Below, one piece after another: positions 11,163 through 21,829 of a stretch of 64,000 nt of DNA. This stretch comes from Guadua angustifolia (lineage: Eukaryota > Streptophyta > Magnoliopsida > Poales > Poaceae). The notes below the pieces were generated by a model. The model was not told where the DNA came from. It did not search any database and saw nothing but the letters and a program-made list of their open reading frames with translations. Within the stretch, counting starts at the first letter, position 1. Each line of letters starts with the position of its first letter. The stretch covers positions 50,633,326-50,697,325 of the forward strand of contig CM070501.1 of assembly GCA_036346375.1 (NCBI GenBank), given 5' to 3'. Made by a program: the position numbers and the translations under genes.

Positions 11163-11390
11163 CTGTTTAGTACAACTCCAGTTTTATCAAATCTGTGGAT
11201 TTGGTGAAGCTAGGTCTTCCTAACTTCGCTAGATTCGTGGAGCTGGAGCTGTTGGTACATTAAAAGTGTTTAGATGAATCATCTCATTTATATTTTAGAC
11301 TAAAAATATAAATTAAATTCACTTTATTTTAGCCTACAAGTTTCAGATCTCAGGTGGAGTTGAGATCTAAAGTTCTATCAAACAGGACCT
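11163..11390. mobile_element. MITE of the 'gcctgtttgg' family, copy 2 (degraded)
   Basis: A degraded left end (CTGTTTAGTACAACTCCAG) pairs with a right end ATCAAACAGGACCTT. The interior (ATTTTAGACTAAAAATATAAA and TTTAGCCTACAAGTTTCAG) is nearly the same as in the copy at 35534-35764 and in the same orientation. It sits about 90 bp upstream of OSR-like gene 2, so it may have altered that promoter; this is an inference. Confidence 0.65.
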
Positions 11391-11689
11391 TACTTTACTA
11401 AAGTTCGCAGGTTTCTAGCCAAAGAGGCCACTTACGTATCCTCCCTCCGTTAAAAGTTCTAAAAAAACGTAATTACGTTTTAGATCATTTCAACTATTTT
11501 TTACAAAAAGAATTTTTCGGTTCAGCAAAATCTTGAATCCTTCGTGAAAGGACCCTAGAAAAATGAAAAAAAGGAGCATAATTATGTTTATATCTTTTCA
11601 ACCGTTTCGCGTGTTTTCTTGATTTATTCACATGGGGAGCATTAATCACGGCGTGGTACACCGCGGTCACTCATCTAGTATATATGCAT
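11391..11689. repeat. Repeat fragment related to the 24.6-25.2 kb duplication
   Basis: The stretch with AACGTAATTACGTTTTAGATC, ATTTTTTACAAAAAGAA and CTTTCGTGAAAGG shares phrases and their order with the duplicated units at 24568-25200. No coding content. Confidence 0.4.
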
Positions 11690-12140
11690 ATAGAAAGCCT
11701 TTTTCGTACTCTCAAGAGTACCTACTTATACCTTCTAATATATAACTTAAACGAATATGTCATACCTTTTCTCACTTTAGGTATATTTATATCCTAATTC
11801 TATGATGCTTCAATATGACATGGTTAAATAATTTCCATCGGAACCTTTATACTTGCTATATACCTTTTTTTCATAAATAAAAGGAGTATATGCATAAGTT
11901 ATGCTATAAAAGTGAACTTTTATAAAATTTTTCATAAAACTCACTTTGGAGTATCTTATAATCATTATTAAAATATGCTCAAAAGGATAAAGTTGTATAA
12001 CTTATTTGTTTAAGCAGAATATGAGAAGTGTATATATACCCCCACTACTCATATATTGTTTAAACAAAAATTTATACAGTTTATCCATTTGAGTATACTT
12101 TAATAATGATTACATATATCTTTGTAAAAGCCAAGATTTG
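11690..12140. repeat. AT-rich dispersed repeat with internal inverted arms, copy 1
   Basis: Left arm near 11955-12015 (TATAATCATTATTAAAATATGC, here split) and right arm near 12055-12115 (AGTATACTTTAATAATGATTA) are inverted copies. Similar modules are found at 14746-14960, 17095-17410 and 50930-51150. It looks like a MITE family, but termini could not be fixed. Confidence 0.5.
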
Positions 12141-14679
12141 CTATGGGGATCATGGTACACACAGCTAGCTAGGCCACCTACAAGTGTTCTAATAGCAATC
12201 TATAGCTACGCTATAGCATTATTTTGGATCTCAAACACAAAGTTAGGTGCTAATGTTCTGCTATATTGGCCATAAACGCTATAGTTAGCAATAGCTCTGC
12301 TATTTGTCATAGTTTGTAGCTAGCGATAGCTCCGCTATTCTATATAGGTACTTATGAGCCAAAACATTAATTGGTCAATTTTGAAATCTAACATTATTAA
12401 AAGGTCCAAATGTGTCTCTTATATGCTTGAACTATGAGAAAACCTAGTAAAAAATCCCATCTCATCCTTTCTCAATAATCCAAAATTCATATTTATTAGT
12501 GATTAAGTACTTGTTGTTAACAATATTATGACATAGTTATTATTTGTAATCTTTTGGGCATTTATTAGTATGTTTGTTGATTCTAGATTTGACTCATATT
12601 TTTATTATAAAAAAATAGTACCTTCCAGAGTACCATGATTTTATGAGTTGTTTAGAGGTGACTTATATTATATACATATTTAATTTTTTTTAAAAATTAA
12701 TACTACAAACACGATTAAAGATAGCTTTCAAAATAACTGTTTAGTTTTTTTTTTTTGACTTTACCGTGAAGTGGCGAAAATCATGATTTAAAACCTTGCC
12801 AACCCACCGTTGGGAGGTATTGATCCATGCTAATGACTAGTTGATTGGATAGATTTGTATATAATGATAAGCTAAGCCGTACACACATAACAAAAGTTAA
12901 ATTTAGTCTCCGTGATATTACGGATTCGTATGTGCATGCGTGCCTGAGAGAGAGCGCCCAGATGAAGCGCGCATATACGGCTAGCATCGTGCATGCACGC
13001 ACACGCTTGTTGGCCGTAGCTAGCGAGCTTTGTGAAGAATCTTTGCCAGGAGGTGATCCGTCACATCAAGTAATGGCAGGATTAAACAGAATTTCGACAG
13101 CGCGAACCTTGTTCAAAATTTAGAACTCAAGCACTAAAATGTTAAACTGCTGTAGTGACTGCTCTAAATATTTCTAGAAGCATGCATGCTAGCATGTATG
13201 TGATTAAATTTGTGCAAATGGATGAAAATTAAGCATATCCAGTAGAACGTAACACACGTAAGTTTTCATAATATATTTGTCCTTACCAGAGTCAAAGGGA
13301 TATAGATGCATAATGCATGAAGGCTAAGAAGCAATGCATGCCAAGCTCTGAGAAAACATCCAGCATGCATATCGTGTTACTTAGCTAAGCCTGCATGGCT
13401 TCATTTGCACATCCTCCTAGCTGCTAGTTGCTACTATACCAGCTTGCAGGGGATCTAGTAGCTACTTGTTATGAGTGGCCTTGTGGAGCTTAATTTACAG
13501 CCCTACTTGGTTTGGATTTATATCCAGATTCATGTCACCTCAGGTGTTAGTCTCTAGTGCCAGCTGATCACACTAATTAATGAGGATTAATTAGCCCCCA
13601 TCCGTTGCAACTGGGCTGATTTTGAAAGGCACCCATGCAGCTCAAAGCGACAGAAATGCTGGTAAGTTTGTGTCCTGTGGCGTCGTTAAGTATACTTTAA
13701 CAGGATGCAATATACCTAGTTGAGGCGCCATTCTTTAACTTAATTTATAGCTTTCCTCTAGGGTTAGCCTTTCTGTCCCTTGCATTGTCACCCCCTTTGT
13801 CCGATTAAAAATGGTTCCTCTTTAGAGCGAGCTAGCACGCTACCGTGCTGATTCGGACAAGGAGCTTAGAGGTGTAAAGTCGACCTGCATACTGGGATGT
13901 AGTAACGGATGCATCGACAAGATCAAGCACCATCTGATCTGAAAAACAAAAGGGGGGGTAATTTGGTCGCGCCAGTGATTTGGTCACTTACCAGAATTTG
14001 GTAGGGTACACAATGTGGCACCAATCCAAACAGCTCTTATATTACAAGTTTACAACTACTCAACCTCTTGTACCGCTAAAGTAGAGGCAGAGATTGAGTA
14101 AAAATATTCACAGCTAAAGAAGGAATTTTGGAGTTAACCCCCCTCACAAATAAAAAAGAATGAATAGAGAGAGAGAGTCTAACAAAAGCAGTCCGTGACC
14201 CGATACATCGAGCAGCCCACGCACGGCTCGTGGGCCCCAAGCGTGGGCCGACAACTTTCAATCTTCACCACTCGTGCAGGACGAAACATCTTGTAGCTCT
14301 TTCGCTCGCTCGCTCGCTCGCTCGGCTAAATCCCAGCCGGCCTAAGCAGTAAGCAGCTTCGGCGTCGGCCGCTGTGGCAGCCCAGCTTGAGATCCGCGCG
14401 CGCGCGGGTGCAACGATCGACTGAATCTCAACGTACGGCGCACCAAGTCCAATCGGCGCTTGGCACGTACGGGCTATGGCCGCCGCACGCTCCGGCCCAG
14501 CCGGCCGCTGCCCTCCGGGTCTGACCACGCCGCACGGCTACCATGCCGGCACGGGCCGCTCCGTGCGAAGCTTTGGCTTATGTTGCCGCCTTGCCGGTCA
14601 GACACGTATATTCTGTCTGAACGAAATGCAAAAAATGGTTCTATTTTCGACCAGGGAAACTGTGTGTGCTAATGTGGGT
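12141..14679. other. Gene-free stretch
   Basis: It contains a CTATAG/GCTAT-rich repeat block at about 12190-12350 and AT-rich DNA to 12780. A GC-rich patch at 14150-14640 is open in several frames without any domain. No gene is supported. Confidence 0.4.
14302..14324. repeat. (TCGC)n microsatellite
   Basis: Five to six perfect tandem copies of the tetranucleotide TCGC/CTCG. Confidence 0.9.
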
Positions 14680-14745
14680 GTGCGCGTATGTGTGCGTGTG
14701 TTTGTGTATATATACGTGTGTATATATATGTGTATATAAATACAT
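14680..14745. repeat. GT/TA-rich microsatellite
   Basis: Alternating GTGT and TATA runs, typical of an imperfect purine-pyrimidine microsatellite. It leads directly into an AT-rich dispersed repeat. Confidence 0.8.
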
Positions 14746-14960
14746 TCTAATTTTAGGAGTAGTTATCATCTGAAATACCAATAAACAAATTTCATATACT
14801 ATTTTATCATTTTAGGTATACTTATATACTAATTATAAGATATTTAAATATAAACCACATGAAAAAATTACAAGGGAGTATATAGTTTTTATCGTATTTT
14901 GCAAATACCTTCATATATACACATAAAAAGGAGTATATATATCTAAAAAATGCACATACC
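14746..14960. repeat. AT-rich dispersed repeat, copy 2
   Basis: It shares the phrases TATCATTTTAGGTATACTTAT and AATTATAAGATA with the repeats at 11690-12140, 17095-17410 and 50930-51150. Non-coding. Confidence 0.45.
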
Positions 14961-14978
14961 ACGTAGATGATTTTATAT

Positions 14979-15450
14979 CACTACTATAGAATCGGCCTTC
15001 ATAAGCGGCCTATTACAAACAGTTAGTTACGCACCGCTTGTGCTCTCTGCGCCACAAGCGGTTCATGGACAACGGGCCGGAGGTGGTCTCTAGAAGCGGT
15101 TCTAGGCACGAACCCCTTCTAGAGCCCCAGCTCTAGAAGCGGTTCGTGTCCCGAACCCCTTCTAGAGATTTACAAGTGGTTGGGGACAAGAACCGCTTGT
15201 AAAAGTGGCTTTTACAAGCGGTTTGTGTCCCTAACTATTTGTAGAAGCTCAGTTTTCGAAATAATAAAAGGAATGCATGTCCTACTCTATTAGAGAGGAC
15301 GCGTGGGTGGGTTGGCTACATGGGTGAGGCGTGGGTCACGAGGAGTGAGGAGGTCGTGGGTTTGAATCTCATTCCTCACAATATTATTTCTCTTTTTAAG
15401 TGGCTTCTACAAACAGTTATAAAACCGCTTGTGATACTGTCTGGAGCATC
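14979..15450. mobile_element. CACTA-like element with 'accgcttgt' subterminal repeats, 3' end unclear
   Basis: It opens with CACTACTATAGAATCGGCC. The interior holds many direct and inverted copies of a core AGAAGCGGTTC / AACCGCTTGT, the subterminal-repeat style of CACTA elements. No matching TAGTG terminus was found on the right, so the element is truncated or its end has decayed. It includes a tRNA-like segment at 15305-15376. Confidence 0.5.
15305..15376 (+). other. tRNA-like relic with A-box and B-box resemblance
   Basis: GGTTGGCTACATGGG resembles a pol III A box. About 40 bp later GTGGGTTTGAATCTC resembles a T-arm/B box (consensus GGTTCGANTCC) with one change in the core. No acceptor stem is evident, so it is not an intact tRNA gene. 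It lies inside a CACTA-like element; similar segments are at 29500-29560 and 49883-49950. Confidence 0.35.
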
Positions 15451-15841
15451 AGTGATAGCCCATTCCCTATAATCATATACTGCATATATATACCATCCAT
15501 TATACGATATACTATCTACGTTATGAGATACGGTATAGATAGTAACTATTCTGAGAGTAGAAAAGAGGATTACCAACCCAAAGTCTACTGCATGTGAGAG
15601 GTTCAATGCACCAAAGCTGGTTCTCCCATCGTTTTCTTTTGTAAGTGTGAGGTATGGTGGACTTAATGTGACTTACAGAATCAAATAAATCAACAACTCA
15701 CGAAAGCACGTAGAACTATCTAGAACAAACCAGCTGACAGACGGATTTGTCGTGGCAAGACGCGGTGAACATATGCGCACCAATGCAGATCGATCTATCT
15801 TTGTTTTTGTTATACCTATACATACATGATTGACATTATAT

Positions 15842-16412
15842 CACTACAAGAGACTAGCCTGTCAGTGACGAACTTTAGTGATAAAACATTATTTTCTCAC
15901 TAATGTATGGCTTTTTAATAACAAATTCTTCTGTTGTACTTTCATATATAATGAGAAAATATTTTGTCGTCATAAAACATATCAACAGTGACGATTCACT
16001 GACAAAATAACATGTTATCGCTATTCATTCGTAAGTAGTGACAAGTTTTATATGGTCACAGGGCTCTATAAGAGTGACGATTATAGGTGACAAATTATTT
16101 TGTTGCTAATATTTTATTTACAATTAGTGGCAAACTTTTTTGCCATCAGAGGGCTCCATCATAGTAGTGAGGATTTCCTAGTGGCAAATTTGTGTAGTGA
16201 CGATTTCCTAGTGGCAAATTTGTGTGTTGTCACTATTTTATTTATAATTTGTGGCCAATTTTTATCTTATCACATGGCTCCGTGGTAGTGATGATTCTGT
16301 TGTCGCCAATTAGCGCGTTGTCACTATTTTATTTACAATTAGTGGCTAAATTTTATCTCGCCATAGGGCTCCATGTTAGTGATGATTCTGTGGTAACGAA
16401 ATAGCTTGTTGG
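15842..16412. repeat. Degraded CACTA-like end plus degenerate ~110-bp tandem repeats
   Basis: The segment begins CACTACAAGAGACTAGCC. From about 16080 to 16410 a unit of the form CTATTTTATTTACAATTAGTGGC ... GGGCTCCATGTTAGTGATGA (here shortened) is repeated about three times with divergence. No right terminus could be identified. Small frames here are side products of the repeat. Confidence 0.5.
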
Positions 16413-16732
16413 CACTGTTGATTGTCAATATATATATATATAGTCAATCAGTAAGAAGAATTTTTGTAAAACATAAAAGGACTTGTAAGTGCATGCATGT
16501 AAATATATTACAAAATGCCGCACTTAGTGGAGTATCTAGGATATACACACACTTTTTGACTTGCTGGGTACCAATGACGGGAAAATGAGGATTAATTGCA
16601 TGAAAAATTACATGCACATACTGTAAAAGCTTGTTCGATCGAGTTTTTCATTGATCATCGATCTGTACCACCTGATGGTGCTATTCCAAGCTGCATATAA
16701 TAGTAAGTACTACTAAAGAATTAAGAACAATA

Positions 16733-16830
16733 TACATACATACATACACACATACACAGACACATACGCATATATACGTATATATATACACATACATATA
16801 TGTACACATATACATACATACTAGGAAAAT
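16733..16830. repeat. (CATA)n / (CACATA)n microsatellite
   Basis: About 95 bp of TACATACATACA, ACACATACA and TATATATACACA runs. Confidence 0.9.
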
Positions 16831-16850
16831 GGTTCCATATTTCTAGGAGT

Positions 16851-17086
16851 CACTACTACAAATCAGACCTTCCATACCGGCTCATTAGTCCCGGTTGGAT
16901 TTGAACCCGTACTGATGAGGGCTTCAGTACCGGTTCATTGGCTACAGGACTGTCGTGGGTTTTCAGTACCGGTTGGTAACACGAGATATCGCGAGAAGGC
17001 TTTAGTCCCGGATGGGCTGTCCCGGTTTGGCAACCGGAACTAAAGCCAGTTACCAACCGGGACTAAAGATCATTTGTGTAGTAGTG
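16851..17086. mobile_element. 236-bp CACTA-type MITE with AGT target-site duplication
   Basis: It starts CACTACTACAAATCAGACC and ends CATTTGTGTAGTAGTG, a clear inverted repeat. It is flanked by AGT at 16848-16850 and 17087-17089, a 3-bp duplication as CACTA elements make. Interior copies of CCCGGTTGG and CCAACCGGGACTAAAG form subterminal-style inverted repeats. Non-autonomous, non-coding. Confidence 0.85.
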
Positions 17087-17094
17087 AGTACGGA

Positions 17095-17410
17095 CTCTCA
17101 CCTTGCATATACTAATACCGTTTAAACAAAAAAAATTATACCTCTTTATCTTTTTGAGCATACTTCAATAATGATTATAAGATACTTTGAAATTTCATCA
17201 AAGTCCAAATTTATAGCTTAATTTGTGTATATACTCATTTTACATATGAAAGATGATATATAGCAAAAATAAAGGAGTCCGATGATATTTTTCAGTCATA
17301 TCACATTAGAGTATATTAGAATTAGTATTTAAATATACCAAAAGTAATAGAGAATTATGTATAATACATTTGTTTAAGTAGTAGTATATTAAAAGTGGGA
17401 GTATGTACTC
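17095..17410. repeat. AT-rich dispersed repeat, copy 3
   Basis: Two inverted arms (around AATAATGATTATAAGATAC and TAGAATTAGTATTTAAATA) and shared phrases with the repeats at 11690, 14746 and 50930. Non-coding; the exact element ends are unclear. Confidence 0.45.
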
Positions 17411-17797
17411 CATAGAGCACAGAAAAGCACCTACACGAGAATATCTACATAGCGCCATCCCCTCCTTTTTCTTTTCCGAAATTGTATGTAAAAATTAATC
17501 CCCATCTGTTTGAAATTAATCCATGCATTCTCATTAATTTTCTTCCCTCAAATATTTTTGAAAGAACTAATCCTGAGAGGATGGGATACACAAAGCTTAA
17601 TCGAGGTTGCGAGAGTTTATAGCTTAGCTAGCCGAGGCAGATGAATCTCAAGCCTGGCCAGGCTACTTGCCGGCCGTGAACGTAGACAAAAACCGCGATC
17701 ATCAGTTAATGGCGGAATTAAGTGTTGAGTACAAAATTCAGTGCGAGCATGCATGACTACTGGATCGACGAAAACATACAGCAAGCACATGCATCGA

Positions 17798-18001
17798 TCA
17801 CTGTAAGAAGTAATCGGACGGCGGTCCGTAGGCGTCGCGGTTGGGGAGGAAAGCGAGGGAAAGAAGCGCAAGCAGAAGCACCACGGGGACGAGCAGTAGC
17901 AGCGACGGCGGCGGCGGCGGCAGAGGAGGCAGCAGCAGCGGGAGCAGCAGAAGCATCACCGCCGCCGTCGCGAGGAGAAGCATCACTGTGATTCCTTCCA
18001 T
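17798..18001 (-). CDS. ARGOS/OSR-like microprotein 3 (67 aa)
   Basis: The ORF starts with ATG at 17999-18001 (MEGITV). It has hydrophobic helix 1 (about residues 5-22), the proline linker LPLLLPPLPPPPP (about 20-32), helix 2 (33-53, with VPVV and LAFLP) and a 14-residue polar tail NRDAYGPPSDYFLQ. This is the OSR-domain layout of ARGOS/ARL/OSR1, small ER-associated proteins that raise organ size and dampen ethylene response. The N-terminal extension of the classical proteins is missing. The tail resembles that of copy 1 (both contain AY, then PS, then an aromatic residue, then a final Q), which suggests selection on the protein rather than a chance frame. A TATATGA-type TATA box lies about 85 bp upstream. 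It is the rightmost of the three same-strand copies. Confidence 0.7.
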   Translation of the reverse strand: MEGITVMLLLATAAVMLLLLPLLLPPLPPPPPSLLLLVPVVLLLALLSLAFLPNRDAYGPPSDYFLQ

Positions 18002-18083
18002 ATCAATGAATTACCTAACCAATATGGCTCGCTAGCTCGAGTGTCTGTGCACACATGGGCCCAGAGAAGATGGAGAGGGACCT

Positions 18084-18093
18084 TCATATAAAT
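18084..18093 (-). promoter_or_regulatory. TATA-like box of OSR-like gene 3
   Basis: TCATATAAAT on the plus strand reads ATTTATATGA on the minus strand. It is about 85 bp upstream of the ATG at 18001, a normal distance allowing a short 5' UTR. Confidence 0.4.
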
Positions 18094-18527
18094 GCATGGC
18101 TGCGTTGGCGGCAGCGTGACAAGTTAACCGCTACCTGTGCCAAGCAGCACGGCCGTTGAGCTTGACTCTATTGCTTGCTGACCGGGCACGGGCAGATCAG
18201 ATCGAGCGGCAAGTAGGAATAGATTAAAATTCATAAGAAATAAGGGGAAAATAAGCTTATTATCATGAATTTTAGTAAAATTTTACAGAAAACAGTTTTA
18301 TTTTTTTTAGAAATTGAAAAACCTCACACGTTCGAAAAGAGATCTCGCCTTTCTAAGAGAGATGATTCTATATAGATTGTTTCTTAAATTGTATAAATAT
18401 TAAAGTATAAATAAAAAGTAGACAGTGATTACTTATCTCTTCATTTGCTTTATGATTCATACAATTTGGATTAAAAAAATACAAATAATCATCTGTAGCT
18501 TTTAAATAAGGTCAGGTATGTATCAGG

Positions 18528-19102
18528 CCCCCTTAGTTTCAACTTCTGGATTATAAGAGAAACTACTTCTGATTGTGGTAGAATGGAACCGGGCCAATTG
18601 CGACTTGTAGGTTCCAGACCAGACTAGCGAGAATCAGCAAGAATAAGCGATAATCAGATTTCAGCCGGATTCTGATTCTATATAAAAGACAGTTTCTGAT
18701 TATAAAAGAAATTGTCTAGAATCCTTCCTTTTAACAAATAACCTGTTTCTATTAAACAGAAGCTATGAAAAGAAGGGACCTTAGGGTCTGTTTGGCAGAG
18801 CTCCAGATCCCGATTTTTCAGCTCCAGCTCCTGATTCTCTATGGAATCGATTCTCTGATGGAAGTGATTCCTGTCTGAAAAATAGTTATGAACTTGGTGG
18901 AGAGGTTCATAACTGAGAGGTTGTGAATTAGGTGGAGAGCAGATTTTTTTTTGCTCCCAAAATGCAAGTCAAAATATATGAATCACTTCCTCGAATTCTT
19001 ATATGTAACTGGTTAATTTTTTCATATTTAGTAGAGTTTCTTGACTTCTCATTAAAAAAAATTAAAATTGAAAGTTCTATCAAACCACCTTTAATAGACC
19101 CT
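18528..19102. mobile_element. Two adjacent MITE-like elements
   Basis: The second, about 18783-19102, has imperfect inverted ends AGGGTCTGTTTGGCAGAGCT and TTAATAGACCCT, again of the 'ctgtttggcagagct' style. The first, about 18528-18782, is an imperfect inverted repeat built on TTCTGATTATAAAAG-like phrases. Neither has coding capacity. The minus-strand frame at 18928-19368 overlaps the second element and shows no domain. Confidence 0.5.
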
Positions 19103-20003
19103 ATTTTCTTCTCTAGCAATGACCGTGGATCTCGTAAAAATAGCGTGTTTTGAGGAGCGTTTAGACACCCACGCTCTCGAGAATTGAGGGAGTGTCTGGT
19201 AAGTGGCAACTGCGCCCAATCGTGATTCGTGCACATTTCCCGGAGTGTTAGTTGTCCCATCTTGCTCCATACGTGCCTGCAGGAATGTTCAATGCACCTA
19301 GCTGATAAAACCCAGATACTCAAGTTTCTAATGACACGTAGCAGACACTCAAATAACTTTTTAACCAAGTTGGTACAATGTTTCTCCGAAAGTACAGAAA
19401 ATGTTTAAAAAAATTGTTAGCATCAATCATGAGATGGACTACTAGAACGCTTATCCAACTAATGACACGTAGCAGAGAGGGTGAAATTCGCAGCTCTCTT
19501 TGCAGTTTGCACTAACTCGTCCCTGTTGCGCTTCGACTCTAGTCTTCTCCTTATATGCTCCTAATAATTTCCCTGTGACGTGCGCGGTGTGACGAAGCCA
19601 GCGAATTTCCGAAAGTGAAACCTATATGCATATATAAATCAGAGACATGAGCCATATTCACTTCATCTGAACCTGATCGATCAGGTGTCCATCAGCCATG
19701 GATTGCCAGCTAAACAAGCAGTAAATAAAAATGCATTTGCTTTTGAAAGGACATTCCAGGACAACTTTACGAAGCTGCTTGTCCTATTTTATGCAGTGAG
19801 CCACATATGCTCTCGGGCTAATGCATGCATGTACGTACGTGTCAGAGACCCCCGGCCTTGAAATTTTTTTTATGCTTTTGGAGTATTCACAAAAGGTCGT
19901 ATATTATCTTTTGGATCTCACGTATCATCACGACGCAATGAACCACCATTAGATACAGCTATCAAAAAATAAATCTTGAACAAGTGGTAGTCTTAAAGTT
20001 AAT
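19103..20003. other. Gene-free stretch
   Basis: Mixed-composition DNA. AATGACACGTAGCAGA occurs twice (near 19330 and 19462), a short direct repeat about 130 bp apart. Nothing else is recognised. Confidence 0.4.
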
Positions 20004-20252
20004 ACTACATTCGTTCTTTTTAATGTCATTTTTAATCAAACTTTTAAAAACTTTAATTGTTAATATGTAAAAAGTATTTGGACTTTTAACATTGAAGAGT
20101 TATAACTTAGATTTGTCGTAAAAAATATTTTCATATAATTTCGTTTTAATACTTTTTATTAACATATAATTAAAAAATTAATGATCAAATATATGTATTG
20201 AAGACCATGTCGATGGTTAAAGCCACAATTAAAAAAGAGTAGATGTAGTAAT
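20004..20252. mobile_element. Mariner/Stowaway-type MITE
   Basis: Left end TACTACATTCGTTCTTTTTA and right end AAAAAAGAGTAGATGTAGTA are inverted. Interior phrases (ATCAAACTTTTAAAAACTTT, TAACATATAATTAAAA) are those of the approximately 250-bp Stowaway-like elements of grasses, and TA borders the ends. Non-coding. Confidence 0.65.
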
Positions 20253-20616
20253 ACATGATCAGAAAAATGATTAATAGTGGGAGGAATTCTGCTCCTACCT
20301 TTGGAAATTTTCTTTGACAGAAAAAGGAAAATCTTTTAACTGCAAATAGCTAGATTAAGAATGCGTTTTCTGCCTGTATTATCATCGCGATGATCTATGT
20401 CTAGATTCCACTGAGTTGTACGTGCTGTACGGTTCAAATAGGTGCGAAAAGCCGAAAACCAAGAGCAAGCGTATACGAATGCAACAAACCTTGCTTAACA
20501 TGAGTCCTAGCTAAATTAATATCAGGCTTAGTTGAAATTAGGTCAAGGAAAATGAACAACGGAGATAAGCTAGTGAGACTATATATAAAGATACAAACTT
20601 TCATGTGAAGAGTTGT

Positions 20617-21402
20617 TTTGGGGATCAAATTGGGTGGAAGGACAAGCGCCAAAAAAACATTGCTCCAAACCTTTTTCAAATAGCAAGAAGAAAGAATATC
20701 TCCGTCCACCATGCCTTGACAAACAACTACTGGATCCGTTTCTGCACGCCACTGAGTTCAGAAAACGAAGTCAGGGAGTTCATAGTACTCTCTGAAGCCA
20801 TTTGTAGAATCAATAGAAATGAACAAAGCGAAAATCAGATAACCTGGCGTTGGACTACTGATGGGCAATACACAGCAAAGAGCGCCTACCTGATGCAATT
20901 TCAGACGGTGTACTGTAAGATGAAGATGTGCCCGATATGGAAAGCAAAGGCAGAACCTAAATGTCGATTCTTCGCGTGGACACTGCTTCACAACAAAATC
21001 CTAACAGCAGATAACATGCTCAAAAAAGGGTGGCCTTGCAATGCAACATGTTGCCTATGCAACGGAGAGCAGGAAACGCCAAACCACATCTGCAAAGATT
21101 GCCCTTTCACGACGCAAGTTTGGAACCTCCTAGTAAGGTGGGGAAATTTGGGGCCATGCCAGAACTTGATGAGCCCCAGGGATCGGTGTACATTTGGTGG
21201 AAAAGACTTCGAACCAAATTTGACAAAGGAAAGAGACGAGAATTAGATGGCCTTCTCATTTACTTCTGGTGGAATATCTGATTAGAGAGAAACCGTCGCA
21301 TTTTTCAGGGCATATATGGAACATCAGAACAGGTGGCCACAATGATCAGAGACACAGTACTAACCCATGCCCACACCCTGTCTTGGAAGTCGGCGGACTA
21401 GT
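20617..21402 (+). pseudogene. LINE ORF2 C-terminus (zinc-binding reverse transcriptase tail), broken
   Basis: The frame open to 21246 carries the region typical of plant LINE reverse transcriptase tails: ITWRWTTDGQYTAKSAY, then KCRFFAWTLLHNKILTADNM, then CCLCNGEQETPNHICKDCPF (C-C-H-C zinc-binding). A frameshift near 21140 moves the sequence into another frame (DEPQGSVYIWW, LIYFWWNI). A stop at about 21279-21281 replaces the tryptophan expected in WNIW-ERN. Coding resemblance then continues (NRRIFQG, QVATMIRD) to about 21402. Upstream domains (endonuclease, RT core) are absent because of truncation. Non-functional. Confidence 0.85.
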
Positions 21403-21611
21403 AAGGTGTCTAATTGTAATTGTTGGTTGGGTGGTTTTTTCTTCTATTTTCTGTATGTACATGTAATTTTATGCGTCTAGTGTTCAGTGGCGTTTAGTTG
21501 TAAGGTTTTTTCACGGGTATGATTTTTTCCTTAAAAAACAGGATCCACCATTGCTCTTCCCTTCTTCTTAATGAAATGCGCAGCACCTTCTCGTGCTGTC
21601 CCTTTCGAAAA
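20617..21611 (+). mobile_element. 5'-truncated LINE (L1 type) with 9-bp target-site duplication
   Basis: The insert is flanked by AAGAGTTGT at 20608-20616 and 21612-21620. It contains the end of a LINE ORF2 (see 20617-21402). A 3' UTR follows that ends CTCGTGCTGTCCCTTTCGAA followed by a short A run, in the manner of grass LINEs. About 1 kb remains, so the insertion was strongly truncated at its 5' end, as target-primed reverse transcription often leaves it. Confidence 0.85.
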
Positions 21612-21829
21612 AAGAGTTGTCCAAATAACTCCTCAGTTTTGCTAATTTGCGGTCAACCGCACCACTCCATTCGTGCGGCCTGGGCCCGAGCTATCGACAC
21701 GTGGACTAGAGGAGGAAGAGTCGACCGGTTGTGCGGCGTCCTGGTTGTCTGGCGCGTGCGGCGTGAGGGACTGGAAGCGACCGGAGCATACAGGTGAGAG
21801 GGTGGGCTTTCTTATTCAGTCAGATCTGC

